Below are positions 28,864-41,351 of a stretch of 64,000 nt of DNA, piece by piece. The translations under genes were made by a program, and so were the position numbers. Location of the stretch: positions 558,001 through 622,000 of the forward strand of contig CALSRS010000001.1 in the NCBI GenBank assembly GCA_943788815.1, given 5' to 3'. The notes under the pieces are model-generated. The model was given only the letters and a program-made list of their open reading frames with translations. It was not told the DNA's origin and did not search any database. The DNA comes from an uncultured Gammaproteobacteria bacterium (GTDB taxonomy: Bacteria; Pseudomonadota; Gammaproteobacteria; Eutrophobiales; Eutrophobiaceae). Every line of letters begins with the position of its first letter. The stretch's first letter is position 1.

Positions 28864-30279
28864 ATGAATAGCGAAACCACACAGGCATATTATGAAAATA
28901 ATCCAAGCGCGCGCTGGCTAGCATTGGCCAGCATCAGCATCTCAACATTTTGTGTTTCTATAACCATGTCCGCGGTAAATATTGCCGTCCCCGCCATTGC
29001 ACTGGATTTTAATGCCAATGCGATATTGGTAAGTTGGGTACCCACCGCGTTTTTACTATCAAACGCAATCTTTCTGATTCCAGCCGGCCGGGCAGCAGAT
29101 ATTTATGGTCGCAAAAAGATCTTCCTGATAGGAATGTCGATTTTCTGTCTATCCTGTTTAATGGCCGTCCTGGCACCAAACATTGAAATCTTGCTAATTA
29201 CCCGATTGCTACAAGGGTTTGGCGGTGCACTGGCATTCGCCACAGGACTGGCCATTATCATGTCTATCTTCACCAGTGAAAACCGAGGGTCGGCCATTGG
29301 CTTTGCCGCAGGTACGCTCTATTTTGGATTATCATGTGGTCCGGTAGTTGGTGGGTGGTTTACTGAACACTTTGGCTGGCGAATAGTCTTCCTGTTTCCT
29401 TTGGTCCTGGGGACTATATCCATAGTCATGATCATCTTTCGCTTAAAAGGTGAATGGAAAAATGATCATCCGGGAAAAATAGACTGGCTAGGGGGTCTAA
29501 TCTTTGCTGTAGCAACCAGTTGCCTCTTCATAGGCATCTCCTTTGTCCCAAATATGCAGGCAATATTTCTATTGGGGATAGGTGCTTCGTTTATGATGAT
29601 ATTTATCTATCAGCAAACACAGTCAGAGTACCCACTGATCCATTTCAAGGCTATCATTCAAAACCGCATGTTTTCCCGTTCTCTCATGGGCAACCTCTGC
29701 ATTTACTGGAGTAACTATCCGTTTATATTCCTTTTTAGTTTATACCTTCAATTTATTCGCGGTATGTCACCCGCCGATGCCGGTCAGATCATGGTGTTGC
29801 AACCACTAACGATGGCCATAGTTGCCCCCATAGCCGGCAGATTATCTGATCAGTTTGAACCTCGTATCATTGCTACTACGGGGTGCCTTATCATGACCTT
29901 TGCCTACACCATCTTACAATGGCTGGACGTTACAACATCTATCGTCATCATATGCATAGCAATGGTGATACAGGGACTGGGATTTGGCCTGTTTACCACA
30001 CCCAATAATAATGCTGCATTAAGCTCACTCGACAAAACTCGCTATGGTATAGGCACGGCTTTATTAAATTTTTCGCGGGTTAGCGGAAATATGATGGGTA
30101 CCGCGATGGTATTATTATTAGTCTCACTTTTTATTGGTAGAGTTGAAATTACCCCGCAACAATATCCCTCCCTCTTTAATGTCGTCAGTATTGCCCTGGG
30201 AGTCTCCTTCTTTATGACATTGAGTGGGGCCTACTTCTCACACTCAAGGGGGAATGCTCAGGAAAATGAACAGAAATAG
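28864..30279 (+). CDS. MFS drug/proton antiporter, DHA2 (EmrB/QacA) type
   Basis: 471 residues, about 14 membrane segments. The motif between helices 2 and 3 is PAGRAADIYGRKKIFLIG, and the antiporter motif C region reads FAAGTLYFGLSCGPVVGGWFTEHFGWR in helix 5. Usually such pumps come with an EmrA/HlyD partner; none is next to it. Substrate unknown. Only a weak ribosome site is visible ahead of the ATG. Confidence 0.88.
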   Translation: MNSETTQAYYENNPSARWLALASISISTFCVSITMSAVNIAVPAIALDFNANAILVSWVPTAFLLSNAIFLIPAGRAADIYGRKKIFLIGMSIFCLSCLMAVLAPNIEILLITRLLQGFGGALAFATGLAIIMSIFTSENRGSAIGFAAGTLYFGLSCGPVVGGWFTEHFGWRIVFLFPLVLGTISIVMIIFRLKGEWKNDHPGKIDWLGGLIFAVATSCLFIGISFVPNMQAIFLLGIGASFMMIFIYQQTQSEYPLIHFKAIIQNRMFSRSLMGNLCIYWSNYPFIFLFSLYLQFIRGMSPADAGQIMVLQPLTMAIVAPIAGRLSDQFEPRIIATTGCLIMTFAYTILQWLDVTTSIVIICIAMVIQGLGFGLFTTPNNNAALSSLDKTRYGIGTALLNFSRVSGNMMGTAMVLLLVSLFIGRVEITPQQYPSLFNVVSIALGVSFFMTLSGAYFSHSRGNAQENEQK

Positions 30280-30431
30280 CATTAGTATTATACATTCTGC
30301 ATCGACCGGTTGAGACGGCAGCTAAAAGTAGACATTAGACTAGTAAGAAAATCGCAGTCTATCCGCAGTTATTATTATTGCCTATAATCTAAAAAACTTA
30401 GAAGTGAAAATTTACAGATGAAAACCTCTCA

Positions 30432-32141
30432 GTGAATATAGACTATTTGGTGGATATTATAATTCTGCTGACTTCAGCAGTAATTGCCGTACCCTTGTTT
30501 CAAACCTTACGTCTGGGGGCTATACCTGGATTTCTGGTAGCAGGCATTGTATTAGGTCCATCAGGTCTAAAATATTTTGAAAACTACAGTGAGATAGCAC
30601 ATCTAGCTGAATTTGGTGTAGTTCTCCTGTTATTCGTCATAGGAATAGAAATAAACCCATCCCGTCTTTGGAAGATGAAGAAGCTGGTGCTAGGGCTTGG
30701 GTCTCTGCAGGTACTAATAACAGGTCTCTTATTAGCTATCATAGTCCATCAATTTCTTGATTCCACATGGGGAGTTTCACTTTTAATCGGTTCGGCCTTA
30801 GCTCTTTCTTCAACTGCATTTGTGCTTCAATTATTAACGGACAGGAAGTTGATTTTTTCAGAATATGGAAAGGCATCCGTTGCCGTTTTACTCTTACAAG
30901 ATCTGGCGGTAATTCCGCTGCTTATTTTTGTTTCATTGTTAGCTTCGCCCGATTTGACCATAGCAGAAGATATCTTTATATCATTGGCCGAGGCACTAAT
31001 TATTCTTATCCTCATTATCATTACTGCCCGATATGTCTTAAACCCTCTGCTTAAGCTACTCGTCCGATTTAGTTCTCCCGAAATATTTACTTCTTCGGCT
31101 TTACTTTTAGTTTTAGGTTCTGCATACGCCATGGAAAGTATTGGACTCTCAATGGCAATGGGGGCATTTATCGCCGGGCTTTTAATAGCCGATTCTTCAT
31201 ACCGACACCAAATTATTGCTGAGATTCAACCTTTTCGCGGCTTACTGCTCGGTTTGTTTTTCATGACCATGGGGATGTCATTGGATCTTGATCGCTTTTT
31301 GAATAACCCCCTTATGCTATTAGGAATTGCTGTTGTATTGATGGCAATAAAATTTATACTCCTCTGGTCGATATCTCTTATTTTTGGCGTCAAGAAAAAA
31401 GCGTCTATTTCAGTGGCGTTACTACTCGCCCAAAGTGGTGAATTTGCATTGGTATTATTTGCATTAGCAAATGGCATGGGCGTCCTGGATGAGGTGTTAT
31501 ACCAACAACTTCTTATTGTAATCCTGCTTAGCATGCTGGCAACTCCGGTGCTTGAAAAAATAGCCTACCGCATATATTCAGCATCAGAAAAAAATACTTC
31601 AACTATTCCTGATTTTAACAATAGTGAAACAAAGCAAAATAACAAACCTGTCATCCTTGTTGGTTATGGGCGTATGGGTCACAGAATTGGCTATATTTTA
31701 GAATTAATGAAGGTCGATTATTTAGCAATCGAAAGTGACGCTAACATAGTTGATCGCGAACGTGCCGAAGGTAAGTCTGTGTATTTTGGGGACGCTCAAC
31801 GGCCAGAAGTACTTAGAGCCGCTGGTATAACTGATGCACCATTTGTGATTGTGTCAATTAATGACATTGTAGTAACTGAACGAGTTGTTTCCTCTCTAAG
31901 TTCTATATTTCCAGATATCCCTGTCTTTGCGCGTGGACATGATCTTACCAAGTGTCGTGAACTTAAAGCACTTGGTGCTAAATTTACAGTGTCAGAAACG
32001 CTAGAGGCAAGTGCTGAACTTGCGCATGCCGCATTACTATATATAGGCGCTGAAGACGCTGAGATCTCTGTGGCGCTGGAAGAATTTCGGGAAGATTACT
32101 ATGGACGTATCAATAAAGGTTTTGATGATAAAATTGAGTAA
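30432..32141 (+). CDS. CPA2 cation/proton antiporter with TrkA-N domain (KefB/KefC-YbaL like)
   Basis: 569 residues, GTG start. Twelve to thirteen membrane segments with LGAIPGFLVAGIVLGPSGL near the start, LLLQDLAVIPLLIF (the ion-site helix, QD type as in KefC), and an RCK domain from VILVGYGRMGHRIG with the acidic second-strand end. Short C-terminal tail without TrkA-C. Unlike the homologue at 6693-9254 it is intact. K+ or Na+ specificity is not readable. Confidence 0.9.
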   Translation: MNIDYLVDIIILLTSAVIAVPLFQTLRLGAIPGFLVAGIVLGPSGLKYFENYSEIAHLAEFGVVLLLFVIGIEINPSRLWKMKKLVLGLGSLQVLITGLLLAIIVHQFLDSTWGVSLLIGSALALSSTAFVLQLLTDRKLIFSEYGKASVAVLLLQDLAVIPLLIFVSLLASPDLTIAEDIFISLAEALIILILIIITARYVLNPLLKLLVRFSSPEIFTSSALLLVLGSAYAMESIGLSMAMGAFIAGLLIADSSYRHQIIAEIQPFRGLLLGLFFMTMGMSLDLDRFLNNPLMLLGIAVVLMAIKFILLWSISLIFGVKKKASISVALLLAQSGEFALVLFALANGMGVLDEVLYQQLLIVILLSMLATPVLEKIAYRIYSASEKNTSTIPDFNNSETKQNNKPVILVGYGRMGHRIGYILELMKVDYLAIESDANIVDRERAEGKSVYFGDAQRPEVLRAAGITDAPFVIVSINDIVVTERVVSSLSSIFPDIPVFARGHDLTKCRELKALGAKFTVSETLEASAELAHAALLYIGAEDAEISVALEEFREDYYGRINKGFDDKIE

Positions 32142-32336
32142 TAAGGTCTGAGAAATATATTGATTACAATAGGCCAGCTTAAAAAGTATAACTAATAAAG
32201 GTCTGTCACGATATTTAGTTTTAGTCACTATGAGGAATCTTTAAACTATATTAATTAACTTGTAGTATCTAACATATTTTCTTATATTCATTTGATACCT
32301 ACATCACCGAAAGAAAAGAAAAAACGGCACATTTAT

Positions 32337-33230
32337 ATGAATAACTTTCAACATTGGATGCAGTCCCCTCAAACGCACTCGTTTAGAAAACTGATTTTTC
32401 AAATACATTTATGGATGGGTATTGGATTTGGCCTTTATGTACTCGTGATCAGCCTGAGCGGGAGTGCCTTGTTACTCAAATGGCCTTTTTACGCCTGGTT
32501 TGAACCCAAGAATATTCAAGTAGTCGAAACCATTCCCCTGGAGGGGGAAGCCCTTAACGCCAGAATGGCGGAAGTATATGAAGGCTATGAATTAGGGTTT
32601 ACCACCTATTCCTCCGAACCTGATTTGGCGACATACATTGTATTGAAAAAGGACGGTGAATATATTCCCCACTATTTCAATCAGTACACAGGCGAAGATG
32701 TAGGCCCTGCCCATCCATGGCAAATTAAATTTATACAATGGTTTGCAGATCTACATGAAGATTTGATGCTGGGTGACAAGGGCAAAGTAATAAATGGTCT
32801 TGGGGGGATGTTATTTGTCTTGATGAGTATCAGTGGTGTCATGATCTGGTGGCGTGGTCAAGCACGTTGGTTTGAGGGACTACAGATTAAGCGCAAGAGT
32901 AAACGCGCCTTTATATGGCAATTGCACAGCTTTATTGGGTTTTGGTCCCTGTTCTTGATGTTTGCCTGGGGAGTCTCCGCAATTCAAATCGGCTTTCCCG
33001 AATATGTCTATCCTGTCATTGAATGGATGCGTAATGATATAACCGGTTTTATACCACTTGATGAATCACTACGTTTCCTGCGCCGAGTTCATTTTGCCCG
33101 TTATACCACGGGTACGTGGTCAAACTGGGGATGGATCATTGCCAGCTTTTTACCTACTATTCTTTTTATTAGCGGATTTATACTCTGGTGGAAACGAGTC
33201 ATATTAAAACAGAGAGATCAGATTAAATAA
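32337..33230 (+). CDS. PepSY-associated transmembrane (iron-reductase-like) protein
   Basis: About 297 residues from the ATG at 32337; an upstream TTG at 32292 would add 15 charged residues. Structure: a first membrane helix (IHLWMGIGFGLYVLVISLSGSALL), a PepSY periplasmic region (AHPWQIKFIQWFADLHEDLMLG), a second helix (VINGLGGMLFVLMSISGVMIWWRGQ) and two more, with histidines in HLWMG, LHEDLM and LHSFIGFW that resemble the heme-ligand pattern of this family. Often linked to siderophore uptake, but no receptor lies next to it here. Confidence 0.82.
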   Translation: MNNFQHWMQSPQTHSFRKLIFQIHLWMGIGFGLYVLVISLSGSALLLKWPFYAWFEPKNIQVVETIPLEGEALNARMAEVYEGYELGFTTYSSEPDLATYIVLKKDGEYIPHYFNQYTGEDVGPAHPWQIKFIQWFADLHEDLMLGDKGKVINGLGGMLFVLMSISGVMIWWRGQARWFEGLQIKRKSKRAFIWQLHSFIGFWSLFLMFAWGVSAIQIGFPEYVYPVIEWMRNDITGFIPLDESLRFLRRVHFARYTTGTWSNWGWIIASFLPTILFISGFILWWKRVILKQRDQIK

Positions 33231-33410
33231 TGAGGATAGAATAATTTTTTAAAGAATTAAACGTCACAAAATTAATCTTCAATCATTAATTAACCTCTGA
33301 ATATTGATCAGTAATTGTGACACCTGGTGTTTCAATTGAAGCGCTTTTTTTCAGGCTTAATTAAAGAATGTGTTCTTAAGTTAAACAATACAAACCATAT
33401 CCAATAGAAA

Positions 33411-35105
33411 TCAGTGTTTATATGCAGGACCACGCAGAACTTTACCGGGCGTGGCGCCGGTATGATTTCCGTTATCAATCACAAGCACACCATTCACCAG
33501 GACATAGGGAACGCCAGTTGCATAAGATTTGGGGTTTTCGTAAGAATTTGTATCCGTGACTGTATCAGGATTGAAAACAACTACATCAGCAACAAAGCCT
33601 TCTGTGATCTGTCCGCGATCATTCATACCCAGGATCTGTGCAGGTAGTGATGTCATCTTGCGTATGGCATCTTCAAGGGTCAATACTTTTGTTTCCCGTA
33701 CGTAACGTCCCAGCACACGGGCATTGGTGCCATAATTACGAGGATGAGGAACACCAGAACTACGTACGCTTGTGGCCTCTATACCCATCGCAGACCCATC
33801 ACTTGCAACCGCTACCCAGGGTTGACGCATCACCAGACGTACATTGTCTTCGGACTGATTATGAAATACACCACGAATGTTACCACCCTCTAGCGCCATC
33901 AGCGTAATAAAGGTATCTGCGGGGTCCCTGTCACCTCGGGTTTCGGCGATATCCGCCAGACTCATACCTTCATAAAGTTTAACCTCCGACTGGCTGGCCG
34001 TCGCCATGACGATGCCTTCCCACCATCCATGTTCCTTGGACCAGGCAATGAACTGTGGATCTGATTTGATTTGGGGACGCAAAGAATTATCTCGTAACAT
34101 TTCAGCAAATCGTGCCGGGCCATCTTCTCTCATCCATAAAGGAAAATTCGCGCTCCATCCATGGCTCATAGCCGTATAGGGGTATTGATTGGCAGTGATA
34201 TCCAGTCCTCGATCTCTGGCATGTTGAATTTGATTCACGAAGTCTGGCAACTGGTCCCACAAATCCTGACCGCGAATTTTCAGGTGCAAAATATGTACAG
34301 GAATACCAGTTTCATCTGCCACACGGATAGCAAAATCCATTTCCTTTTGTTGCTCGAAACCTTCGCTACCTATGTGAGAAAAGTACACACTGTCGTGGGA
34401 GGCCACTACCCGCGCCAGCTCCAGGACTTCTTGCGGATGAAGTGGACCACCACTTTCAAAACGAGTCACCATGCCCCATGCACCTTCTTGCAAGGATCGC
34501 TCAACCAGGACTTTCATCTGTTCTAATTCGTCAGGTGTCGCAGGGCTGGCGTCATATCCCTTCACTACCAGGCGGACTTGTCCCTCTGACACATGGGAGA
34601 TGATGTTCATCGAGATACCTTGAGCTTCGATCAAATCGAAGTATTCCGTAAACGTAGTCCAGTCGGTTTGTTCGTCAATATTCACCAGCCCATCACGGGG
34701 AGCAACGGAATCCCGTTCGCCCATAATGTCTACCGTCACACCCTGGCGTATTTTACTGTTAGCCATTCTATCACCAAGCAGATCAGTATGCGTGTGCAGA
34801 TCAATAAAACCCGGTGATACAACCAACCCTTTGGCATCAATTAATCTATCAGCCTCTGGCTTTTCAATATGACCAATTGATGTGATAACACCATCTTTAA
34901 TCCCTACATCTCCGTAATACCAGGGGTTCCCAGTGCCATCCACAATACGTCCGTTGGAGATAAGAACATCAAACTCTGCTGCTTGGGAAAATACAACAAT
35001 GGAAAATAGAAAAACCAACACAAAGGTTTTCAAACGAAAAGTAAGCAACAAACCCCAGGTCTGCATTGAAATTTCGAGTTTTCTCATTATATTTGAAATT
35101 GCCAA
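33411..35105 (-). CDS. Exported N-acyl-D-amino-acid deacylase (amidohydrolase)
   Basis: 564 residues. A long N-terminal hydrophobic stretch (TFVLVFLFSIVVFSQA, about 27-42) indicates a signal peptide; the exact start could also be Met7 or Met14. The amidohydrolase composite domain begins FDVLISNGRIVDGTGNPWYYGDVGIKDG, followed by the metal motif PGFIDLHTHTD, a central HILHLKIRG segment and VAVASDGSAMG for the later ligand Asp. The C-terminal part closes with the beta sandwich ITEGFVADVVVFNPDTVTD. The family splits N-acyl-D-amino acids or dipeptide-like amides; the true substrate is unknown. Confidence 0.88.
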   Translation of the reverse strand: MAISNIMRKLEISMQTWGLLLTFRLKTFVLVFLFSIVVFSQAAEFDVLISNGRIVDGTGNPWYYGDVGIKDGVITSIGHIEKPEADRLIDAKGLVVSPGFIDLHTHTDLLGDRMANSKIRQGVTVDIMGERDSVAPRDGLVNIDEQTDWTTFTEYFDLIEAQGISMNIISHVSEGQVRLVVKGYDASPATPDELEQMKVLVERSLQEGAWGMVTRFESGGPLHPQEVLELARVVASHDSVYFSHIGSEGFEQQKEMDFAIRVADETGIPVHILHLKIRGQDLWDQLPDFVNQIQHARDRGLDITANQYPYTAMSHGWSANFPLWMREDGPARFAEMLRDNSLRPQIKSDPQFIAWSKEHGWWEGIVMATASQSEVKLYEGMSLADIAETRGDRDPADTFITLMALEGGNIRGVFHNQSEDNVRLVMRQPWVAVASDGSAMGIEATSVRSSGVPHPRNYGTNARVLGRYVRETKVLTLEDAIRKMTSLPAQILGMNDRGQITEGFVADVVVFNPDTVTDTNSYENPKSYATGVPYVLVNGVLVIDNGNHTGATPGKVLRGPAYKH

Positions 35106-35137
35106 AAGCTAAATATAAAGACCGTATTTATTTATTT

Positions 35138-35764
35138 TTACTGATTGTTATGCCACAGGTTTACCACACTACAAAAAAGCTCTGCCGTTTTCTCGGCATC
35201 ATATAATGCAGAATGTGCCTGTTTTGCATCCCAGGCAATACCCGCCGCTTCTACTGATCTTGATAAAACCGTCTGCCCATATGCCAGACCAGCGAGTGTG
35301 ACAGTATCGAAGGTGCTAAATGGGTGGAAGGGATTTCGGTTGATCTTGGTCCGTTCTACTGCGGCATTTAAGAATCCAATATCAAATGCAGCATTGTGTC
35401 CAACGAGGATTGCTCGTTTGCAATTTTTTTCTTTCATCTGTCCACGAATGACTTTAAAGATATCACCTAATGCCTTTTTTTCTGGCACAGCGATTTGTTT
35501 TCTGAATGGATGGTCAGGATCTATGCCCGTAAATTCCAGTGCGGCCTTATCAAGATTAGCGCCTTCGAAAGGATCAACATAACGGTTAATACTTTCTTTA
35601 ATTGACCAGTTACCTTCCTCATCGGTATCCAGAATAATGGCAGCTATTTCCAGTAATGCATCGGTCCTGGCTTCAAAACCCGCTGTTTCAACATCGACCA
35701 CCACTGGCAAATACCCTCTGAACCGCTCGGAAACCGGGCTCCTGGTCAGATCTTCATGACTCAT
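35138..35764 (-). CDS. rnt: Ribonuclease T
   Basis: DEDDh 3'-5' exoribonuclease that trims tRNA CCA ends and other small RNA. ExoI motif VVDVETAGFEARTDALLEIAAI (DxE), ExoII VGHNAAFDIGFLN, ExoIII QAHSALYDAEKTAELF with the final His and Asp. The Met at 35764 overlaps the pyrC stop in an ATGA and gives 208 residues, aligning with the known N-terminus (MSxx...RFRGYLPVVVDVETAGF); a longer start at 35782 is open. Translationally coupled to pyrC. Confidence 0.92.
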   Translation of the reverse strand: MSHEDLTRSPVSERFRGYLPVVVDVETAGFEARTDALLEIAAIILDTDEEGNWSIKESINRYVDPFEGANLDKAALEFTGIDPDHPFRKQIAVPEKKALGDIFKVIRGQMKEKNCKRAILVGHNAAFDIGFLNAAVERTKINRNPFHPFSTFDTVTLAGLAYGQTVLSRSVEAAGIAWDAKQAHSALYDAEKTAELFCSVVNLWHNNQ

Positions 35765-36798
35765 GCTGTTTGAAGTTTCCACTGTAATGTTTCACCTGCC
35801 ATTAGCGGGATAAGTTCACTGTAACCAAACGGTAATGATTTTGGGATGTCCCAGGACTGTTTAACAAGAGTCACCTTATGTGTGTTAACTGCAAGGCCAT
35901 AAAACTTTGCACCATTGACACTGGCAAATAATTCCAGTTTATCCAGGCATCCTTGTTCATCAAAAATCTGTGTGTATATTTCCAGGGCATTAAACGCAGA
36001 ATAGATACCTGCACAACCGCAATCGTTTTCCTTATCACCTATGGCATGAGGGGCACTGTCTGTCCCAAGAAAAAATTTTTCATTCCCACTGATTGCAGCA
36101 TTTACTATCGCCTGTCTATGCTCCTCTCTTTTTAATACCGGCAAACAATAATAATGTGGTCGCAAACCATTTTTAAATAAAGCGCCACGATTGTAGAGTA
36201 GATGCTGTGGCGTGATGGTTGCTGCCAATGTCGCAGGTCCTTGAATAATAAAATCCACTGCTTCACGGGTAGTAATATGTTCGAGGACGACCTTGAGTCC
36301 TTCAAACTTTTGAATTAAGGGTGCAAGGACGTTTTCGATAAATACCTTTTCTCTGTCGAATGGATCAACATCGGGATCAGTCACTTCACCATGTATCAAC
36401 AGCGGCACACCCGCGTCACGCATTTTTTCCAATACGGGATAGGATTTTTCAAGGTTGGTCACACCAAATTCTGAATTGGTAGTTGCACCGGCTGGATAAT
36501 ACTTCACCGCATGTACGTGTTCAGAATTTTCAATGTCATCAATATCTTCTGAGCTGGTTTTGTCTGTCAGATATAAGGTCATCAACGGCTGAAAATTTGT
36601 ATCTTCTGACAAGCAAGCCAGTATCCTCTTCCGATAATCCATGGCGATCTCAACGCTAGTAACCGGGGGCTTAAGGTTAGGCATCACAATCGCCCGGGCA
36701 AACTGCCTGGCACTGTCATGCACAATGCTGTTGAGTGCCTCTTCATCCCTGAGGTGAAGATGAAAATCATCTGGCTGAATTATCGTTATTGATTCCAT
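35761..36798 (-). CDS. pyrC: Dihydroorotase
   Basis: Third step of pyrimidine synthesis, cyclising carbamoyl-aspartate. HLHLRD binds the metal pair early, the bridging carbamylated Lys is in HAVKYYPAGATTN, further His ligands are in LLIHGEV and VLEHITT, and the Asp is in LGTDSAPH. From the ATG at 36798 it is 345 residues, near the usual 348; the frame is open 13 codons further up. It shares an ATGA with the downstream rnt. Confidence 0.95.
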   Translation of the reverse strand: MESITIIQPDDFHLHLRDEEALNSIVHDSARQFARAIVMPNLKPPVTSVEIAMDYRKRILACLSEDTNFQPLMTLYLTDKTSSEDIDDIENSEHVHAVKYYPAGATTNSEFGVTNLEKSYPVLEKMRDAGVPLLIHGEVTDPDVDPFDREKVFIENVLAPLIQKFEGLKVVLEHITTREAVDFIIQGPATLAATITPQHLLYNRGALFKNGLRPHYYCLPVLKREEHRQAIVNAAISGNEKFFLGTDSAPHAIGDKENDCGCAGIYSAFNALEIYTQIFDEQGCLDKLELFASVNGAKFYGLAVNTHKVTLVKQSWDIPKSLPFGYSELIPLMAGETLQWKLQTA

Positions 36799-36924
36799 AT
36801 TTACCCGTAAATACTCTGTAAACCAGAAAGGTATCATAAGACCGTACCTTTGTCTGATATGCTAACGTTTGTTGATTAACCACGTATTCGTTTATTATGT
36901 TACCGGACGAAAAACGGGAACACC

Positions 36925-39374
<2,450 letters not shown>

Positions 39375-39526
39375 TTCTTTACTAAACCAATTATTAATAT
39401 CAGAATTTGAGCCGAGCCTAGCAAGCTAGAGTCGATCTATGATTCTTTTTTTTGTTATATATTTTTTCAGCGGGCTGAATTATCTAAGCAATATAAAATC
39501 CATTTTAAAACACGGTTGAATTAATA
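39375..39526. other. Gap after purB
   Basis: A perfect 5-bp inverted repeat (CTAGC-AA-GCTAG) occurs about 40 bp past the purB stop, with a T8 run some 18 bp later. This is a poor match to a classical terminator but may end the purB transcript. Confidence 0.3.
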
Positions 39527-41083
39527 ATGAATGAAAATACGTTTATAGAAGATCCAGAACATAAATTAAAAATGCGTAATCTGGAATTTAATGACTATGA
39601 GCAACTAAAGAGAATTATGGATACTGTGTACCCTGAAATGGGAGGTGCTTGGGCAGAGAAAAAATATCGAGCTCAACTATCTACCTTCCCAGAAGGACAG
39701 ATCTGTATAGAAGATCACGGTGAGGTTGTGGCTGCAGCGTTTTCATTAATTGTCGATTATGAAAAATTTGGCGATCATCATACTTATGATGAAATTACCG
39801 GAGATGCCTATCTGACAACCCATGATCCCAGGGGTGATGTTCTATACGGTGCTGAAGTTGTTGTGCACCCAGATTATCAGGGTATGCGTTTAGGGCGAAG
39901 ATTATATGAAGCCAGAAAAGAACTGTGCGAAAATTTAAACCTTAAATCCATTATTGCAGGTGGACGCATTCCCAACTATCAAAACTACGCTAATGAAATG
40001 TCACCTCAAAAATATATTGAGTTGGTAAAAAAGAAAGAAATATATGACCCCATTCTTACTTTTCAGCTATCAAACGAATTTGAAGTTAAGCGTGTTATTA
40101 GTAATTACTTGCCCGAAGATAAAGAATCAAAAGGTTATGCAACACTATTGGAATGGACAAATCTGTATTACGAGGATAAGAAGAGTCCTTTATTTGGTGC
40201 CGTAAAAACATCCGCAAGAATAGGATGTGTCCAGTGGCAGATGCGGCCTCTAAAATCCGTAGATGAGCTCATACAGCAAGTTGAGTTTTTTATTGATTCA
40301 CTATCAGATTATCAATGTGACATGGCTTTGTTGCCTGAATTTTTCAATGCGCCATTGATGGGAATTGAAAGACACCAAAACTCCATTGACTCAATTAAAG
40401 CATTATCTGAATATTCTGAAGAGATAGTTGAAGCCATTTCGCACCTAGCTGTTAGTTATAATATAAATATTATAGCTGGGTCCCTGCCTATAATGGAAAA
40501 CGACCAATTATACAACGTCTCCTATTTTTGCCGCAGAGATGGCACGCTTGAATCACAATATAAAATTCATCCCACACCGTATGAAAAGCGCGCATGGATT
40601 ATGCAAGGCGGTGACAAATTAAATGTATTTGATACTGACTTCGGAAAAATTGGAATATTAATTTGTTACGACGTTGAATTTCCTGAGCTTGCGCGATTGC
40701 AATCAGAGGAAGGCATGCAGTTATTATTTGTGCCATTTTGGACAGACACGAAGAATGCCTATCTAAGAGTACGCTTTTGCGCCCACGCCAGGGCGATAGA
40801 AAATGAATGCTATGTGGTTATATCAGGCAGTGTTGGGAATTTACCTAAAGTCGACGGAGCTGATATTCAATATGCACAATCGGCTGTATTTTCACCATCA
40901 GATTTTTCGTTTCCTCACGATGCTATTATGGCTGAGACAACACCAAATACGGAAATGACCTTAATTGTCGATCTTGATTTAGAAAAACTAGATGAACTGA
41001 GAACCGGAGGCTCGGTACAAAATTATCTAGACAGACGTCGCGATTTATACCGAATAAATTGGTTAGGTAATAAAAATAAATAG
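39527..41083 (+). CDS. GNAT acetyltransferase fused to a nitrilase-family carbon-nitrogen hydrolase
   Basis: 518 residues. Residues about 14-190 form a GNAT domain with the acetyl-CoA loop VVHPDYQGMRLGRRLYEARKEL. Residues about 225-515 are a nitrilase domain with catalytic Glu in LLPEFFNAP, Lys in KIHPTPYEKRAW and Cys in GILICYDVEFPEL, followed by FVPFWTDTKNAYLRVRFCAHARAIENECYVV. This two-domain architecture is known in marine and soil bacteria but no substrate is established. No close neighbour in the same pathway. Confidence 0.9.
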   Translation: MNENTFIEDPEHKLKMRNLEFNDYEQLKRIMDTVYPEMGGAWAEKKYRAQLSTFPEGQICIEDHGEVVAAAFSLIVDYEKFGDHHTYDEITGDAYLTTHDPRGDVLYGAEVVVHPDYQGMRLGRRLYEARKELCENLNLKSIIAGGRIPNYQNYANEMSPQKYIELVKKKEIYDPILTFQLSNEFEVKRVISNYLPEDKESKGYATLLEWTNLYYEDKKSPLFGAVKTSARIGCVQWQMRPLKSVDELIQQVEFFIDSLSDYQCDMALLPEFFNAPLMGIERHQNSIDSIKALSEYSEEIVEAISHLAVSYNINIIAGSLPIMENDQLYNVSYFCRRDGTLESQYKIHPTPYEKRAWIMQGGDKLNVFDTDFGKIGILICYDVEFPELARLQSEEGMQLLFVPFWTDTKNAYLRVRFCAHARAIENECYVVISGSVGNLPKVDGADIQYAQSAVFSPSDFSFPHDAIMAETTPNTEMTLIVDLDLEKLDELRTGGSVQNYLDRRRDLYRINWLGNKNK

Positions 41084-41110
41084 CAAAGAGTTGCATTAGA
41101 TAATCCTGTG

Positions 41111-41129
41111 TACGAAATTCTTTTTCGTA
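41111..41129. other. Perfect 7-bp-stem hairpin
   Basis: TACGAAA, a five-base loop, TTTCGTA, about 28 bp beyond the GNAT-nitrilase stop. AT-rich and without a downstream U-run, so it might protect an RNA end or be an operator rather than a strong terminator. Confidence 0.35.
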
Positions 41130-41351
41130 AGATCCGTATATGGCTATCAAAGCAGACTTAAATCTGAAAATTAGTGATTTGTTTCGATAGGTCAGTAAAC
41201 TGCCCCTTAGCGTACATTCGCTAAATCAGAAAATTTCATGAATATTACTTAGTTCTATAGGTGCCAATACCTCATTATATGGATGCAAAATCAACGGCAG
41301 TGACCACCGATTACGCAGTGTAAAGCGTTATACATACACATAGGAGGAACA

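Noticed and set aside
39411-39470. Strong purB terminator
   Set aside because: The stem is five base pairs and the T-run starts too far downstream.
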